Shown here in pieces: positions 63,698 through 64,000 of a DNA stretch of 64,000 bases (position 1 is its first letter; each line of letters starts with the position of its first letter). This DNA is from Cupriavidus oxalaticus (GTDB lineage Bacteria; Pseudomonadota; Gammaproteobacteria; Burkholderiales; Burkholderiaceae). Under the pieces are notes generated by a model that searched no databases, was not told the origin of the DNA, and saw nothing but the letters and a program-made list of their open reading frames with translations. Made by a program: the position numbers and the translations under genes. Location of the stretch: positions 930,001-994,000 of the forward strand of contig NZ_CP038635.1 of the NCBI RefSeq assembly GCF_004768545.1. Reading direction: 5' to 3'.

Positions 63698-64000
63698 ATG
63701 GTTGCCTTCAATCGACGTAACAAACGGGGCAGCAGCGGCAACGTGACGCATCTGCGCCCGTTCCGCCATAACCAGCTGCGCGGTGCCGAGGACTATGACG
63801 ACGATGCCGCGGACGACCACGACATCGCTTATGAGCGCCAGCGGCCGCGCCGCCGCGGCATTTACCTGCTGCCCAATGCGTTCACCACCGCGGCGCTGTT
63901 CGCCGGCTTCTTCGCCATCGTGCAGGCGATGAACATGCGCTTTGACGTGGCCGCCATCGCGATCTTCGCGGCCATGGTGCTCGACGGCATGGACGGGCGC
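63698..64000 (+). CDS. pssA: CDP-diacylglycerol-serine O-phosphatidyltransferase (5' part)
   Basis: 101 codons from ATG 63698 (AGGAGG upstream) to the window edge. An acidic N-terminal stretch (EDYDDDAADDHD) and the first membrane helices (IYLLPNAFTTAALFAGFFAI) precede the start of the CDP-alcohol phosphotransferase motif (DGMDGR). It makes phosphatidylserine, the substrate of the psd product. Confidence 0.92.
   Translation, partial: MVAFNRRNKRGSSGNVTHLRPFRHNQLRGAEDYDDDAADDHDIAYERQRPRRRGIYLLPNAFTTAALFAGFFAIVQAMNMRFDVAAIAIFAAMVLDGMDGR

Overview
The window is GC-rich beta-proteobacterial chromosome. Gene content and order (fbp, pepN, maeB; a purine-to-allantoin catabolic block; ilvBHC-psd-pssA) point to Cupriavidus or a close Burkholderiaceae relative. 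This is inferred from gene content; no database search was possible.

Layout. 1-6.5 kb: a TetR repressor gene (cut by the window start) and a divergent adaptor/RND pump/outer-membrane channel operon. 6.5-7.1 kb: a scar with a truncated MgtC-like gene and the broken 3' end of a cyclase/TPR-type gene. 7.3-18.2 kb: a 10.9-kb integrated element bounded by 48-bp direct repeats, inserted at the 3' end of tRNA-Thr(CGT). 18.4-25.8 kb: fbp, pepN, a lipoprotein and maeB. 26.4-27.5 kb: a porin. 27.7-43.6 kb: purine degradation (uraD, puuE, xanthine/uracil permease, GntR regulator, uraH, puuD; then xdhA-xdhB-xdhC, adenine deaminase and guaD), interrupted by a riboswitch-controlled manganese-exporter-type gene and a fatty acid desaturase. 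43.8-46.9 kb: a LysR regulator, a tungstate-binding protein and its probable ModE-like regulator. 47-58.9 kb: housekeeping and envelope genes (FtsX-type permease, truncated haemoglobin, LOG-family hydrolase, TetR, DgkA, glycosyltransferase, LpxH-like phosphoesterase, lipase, RDD protein, DUF3106/DUF3619 and a sigma factor). 59.3-64 kb: ilvB-ilvH-ilvC, psd and the start of pssA.

The most interesting part is the tRNA-Thr island. All of its genes lie on the minus strand: tyrosine integrase, small DNA-processing-type genes, a winged-helix replication-type protein, an HK97-type major capsid protein, a PD-(D/E)XK-like nuclease, a P27-type small terminase, and finally an AT-richer three-helix membrane protein of unknown function. 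No portal, large terminase, tail or lysis gene is visible. This gene set fits a phage satellite that carries its own capsid and packaging-specificity genes plus a cargo gene, although a decayed prophage cannot be excluded. Inside the replication-type gene is a cluster of seven copies of a 13-bp motif lying in all three reading frames and both orientations, so it is probably a DNA-level signal such as an origin.

The purine genes form a complete route: adenine and guanine are deaminated, xanthine dehydrogenase makes urate, and PuuD, UraH and UraD convert it to allantoin, which PuuE can open. Palindromes between the GntR gene and uraH are the likely operators. The nearby tungstate-binding protein and ModE-like regulator may relate to metal supply for molybdenum enzymes such as Xdh.
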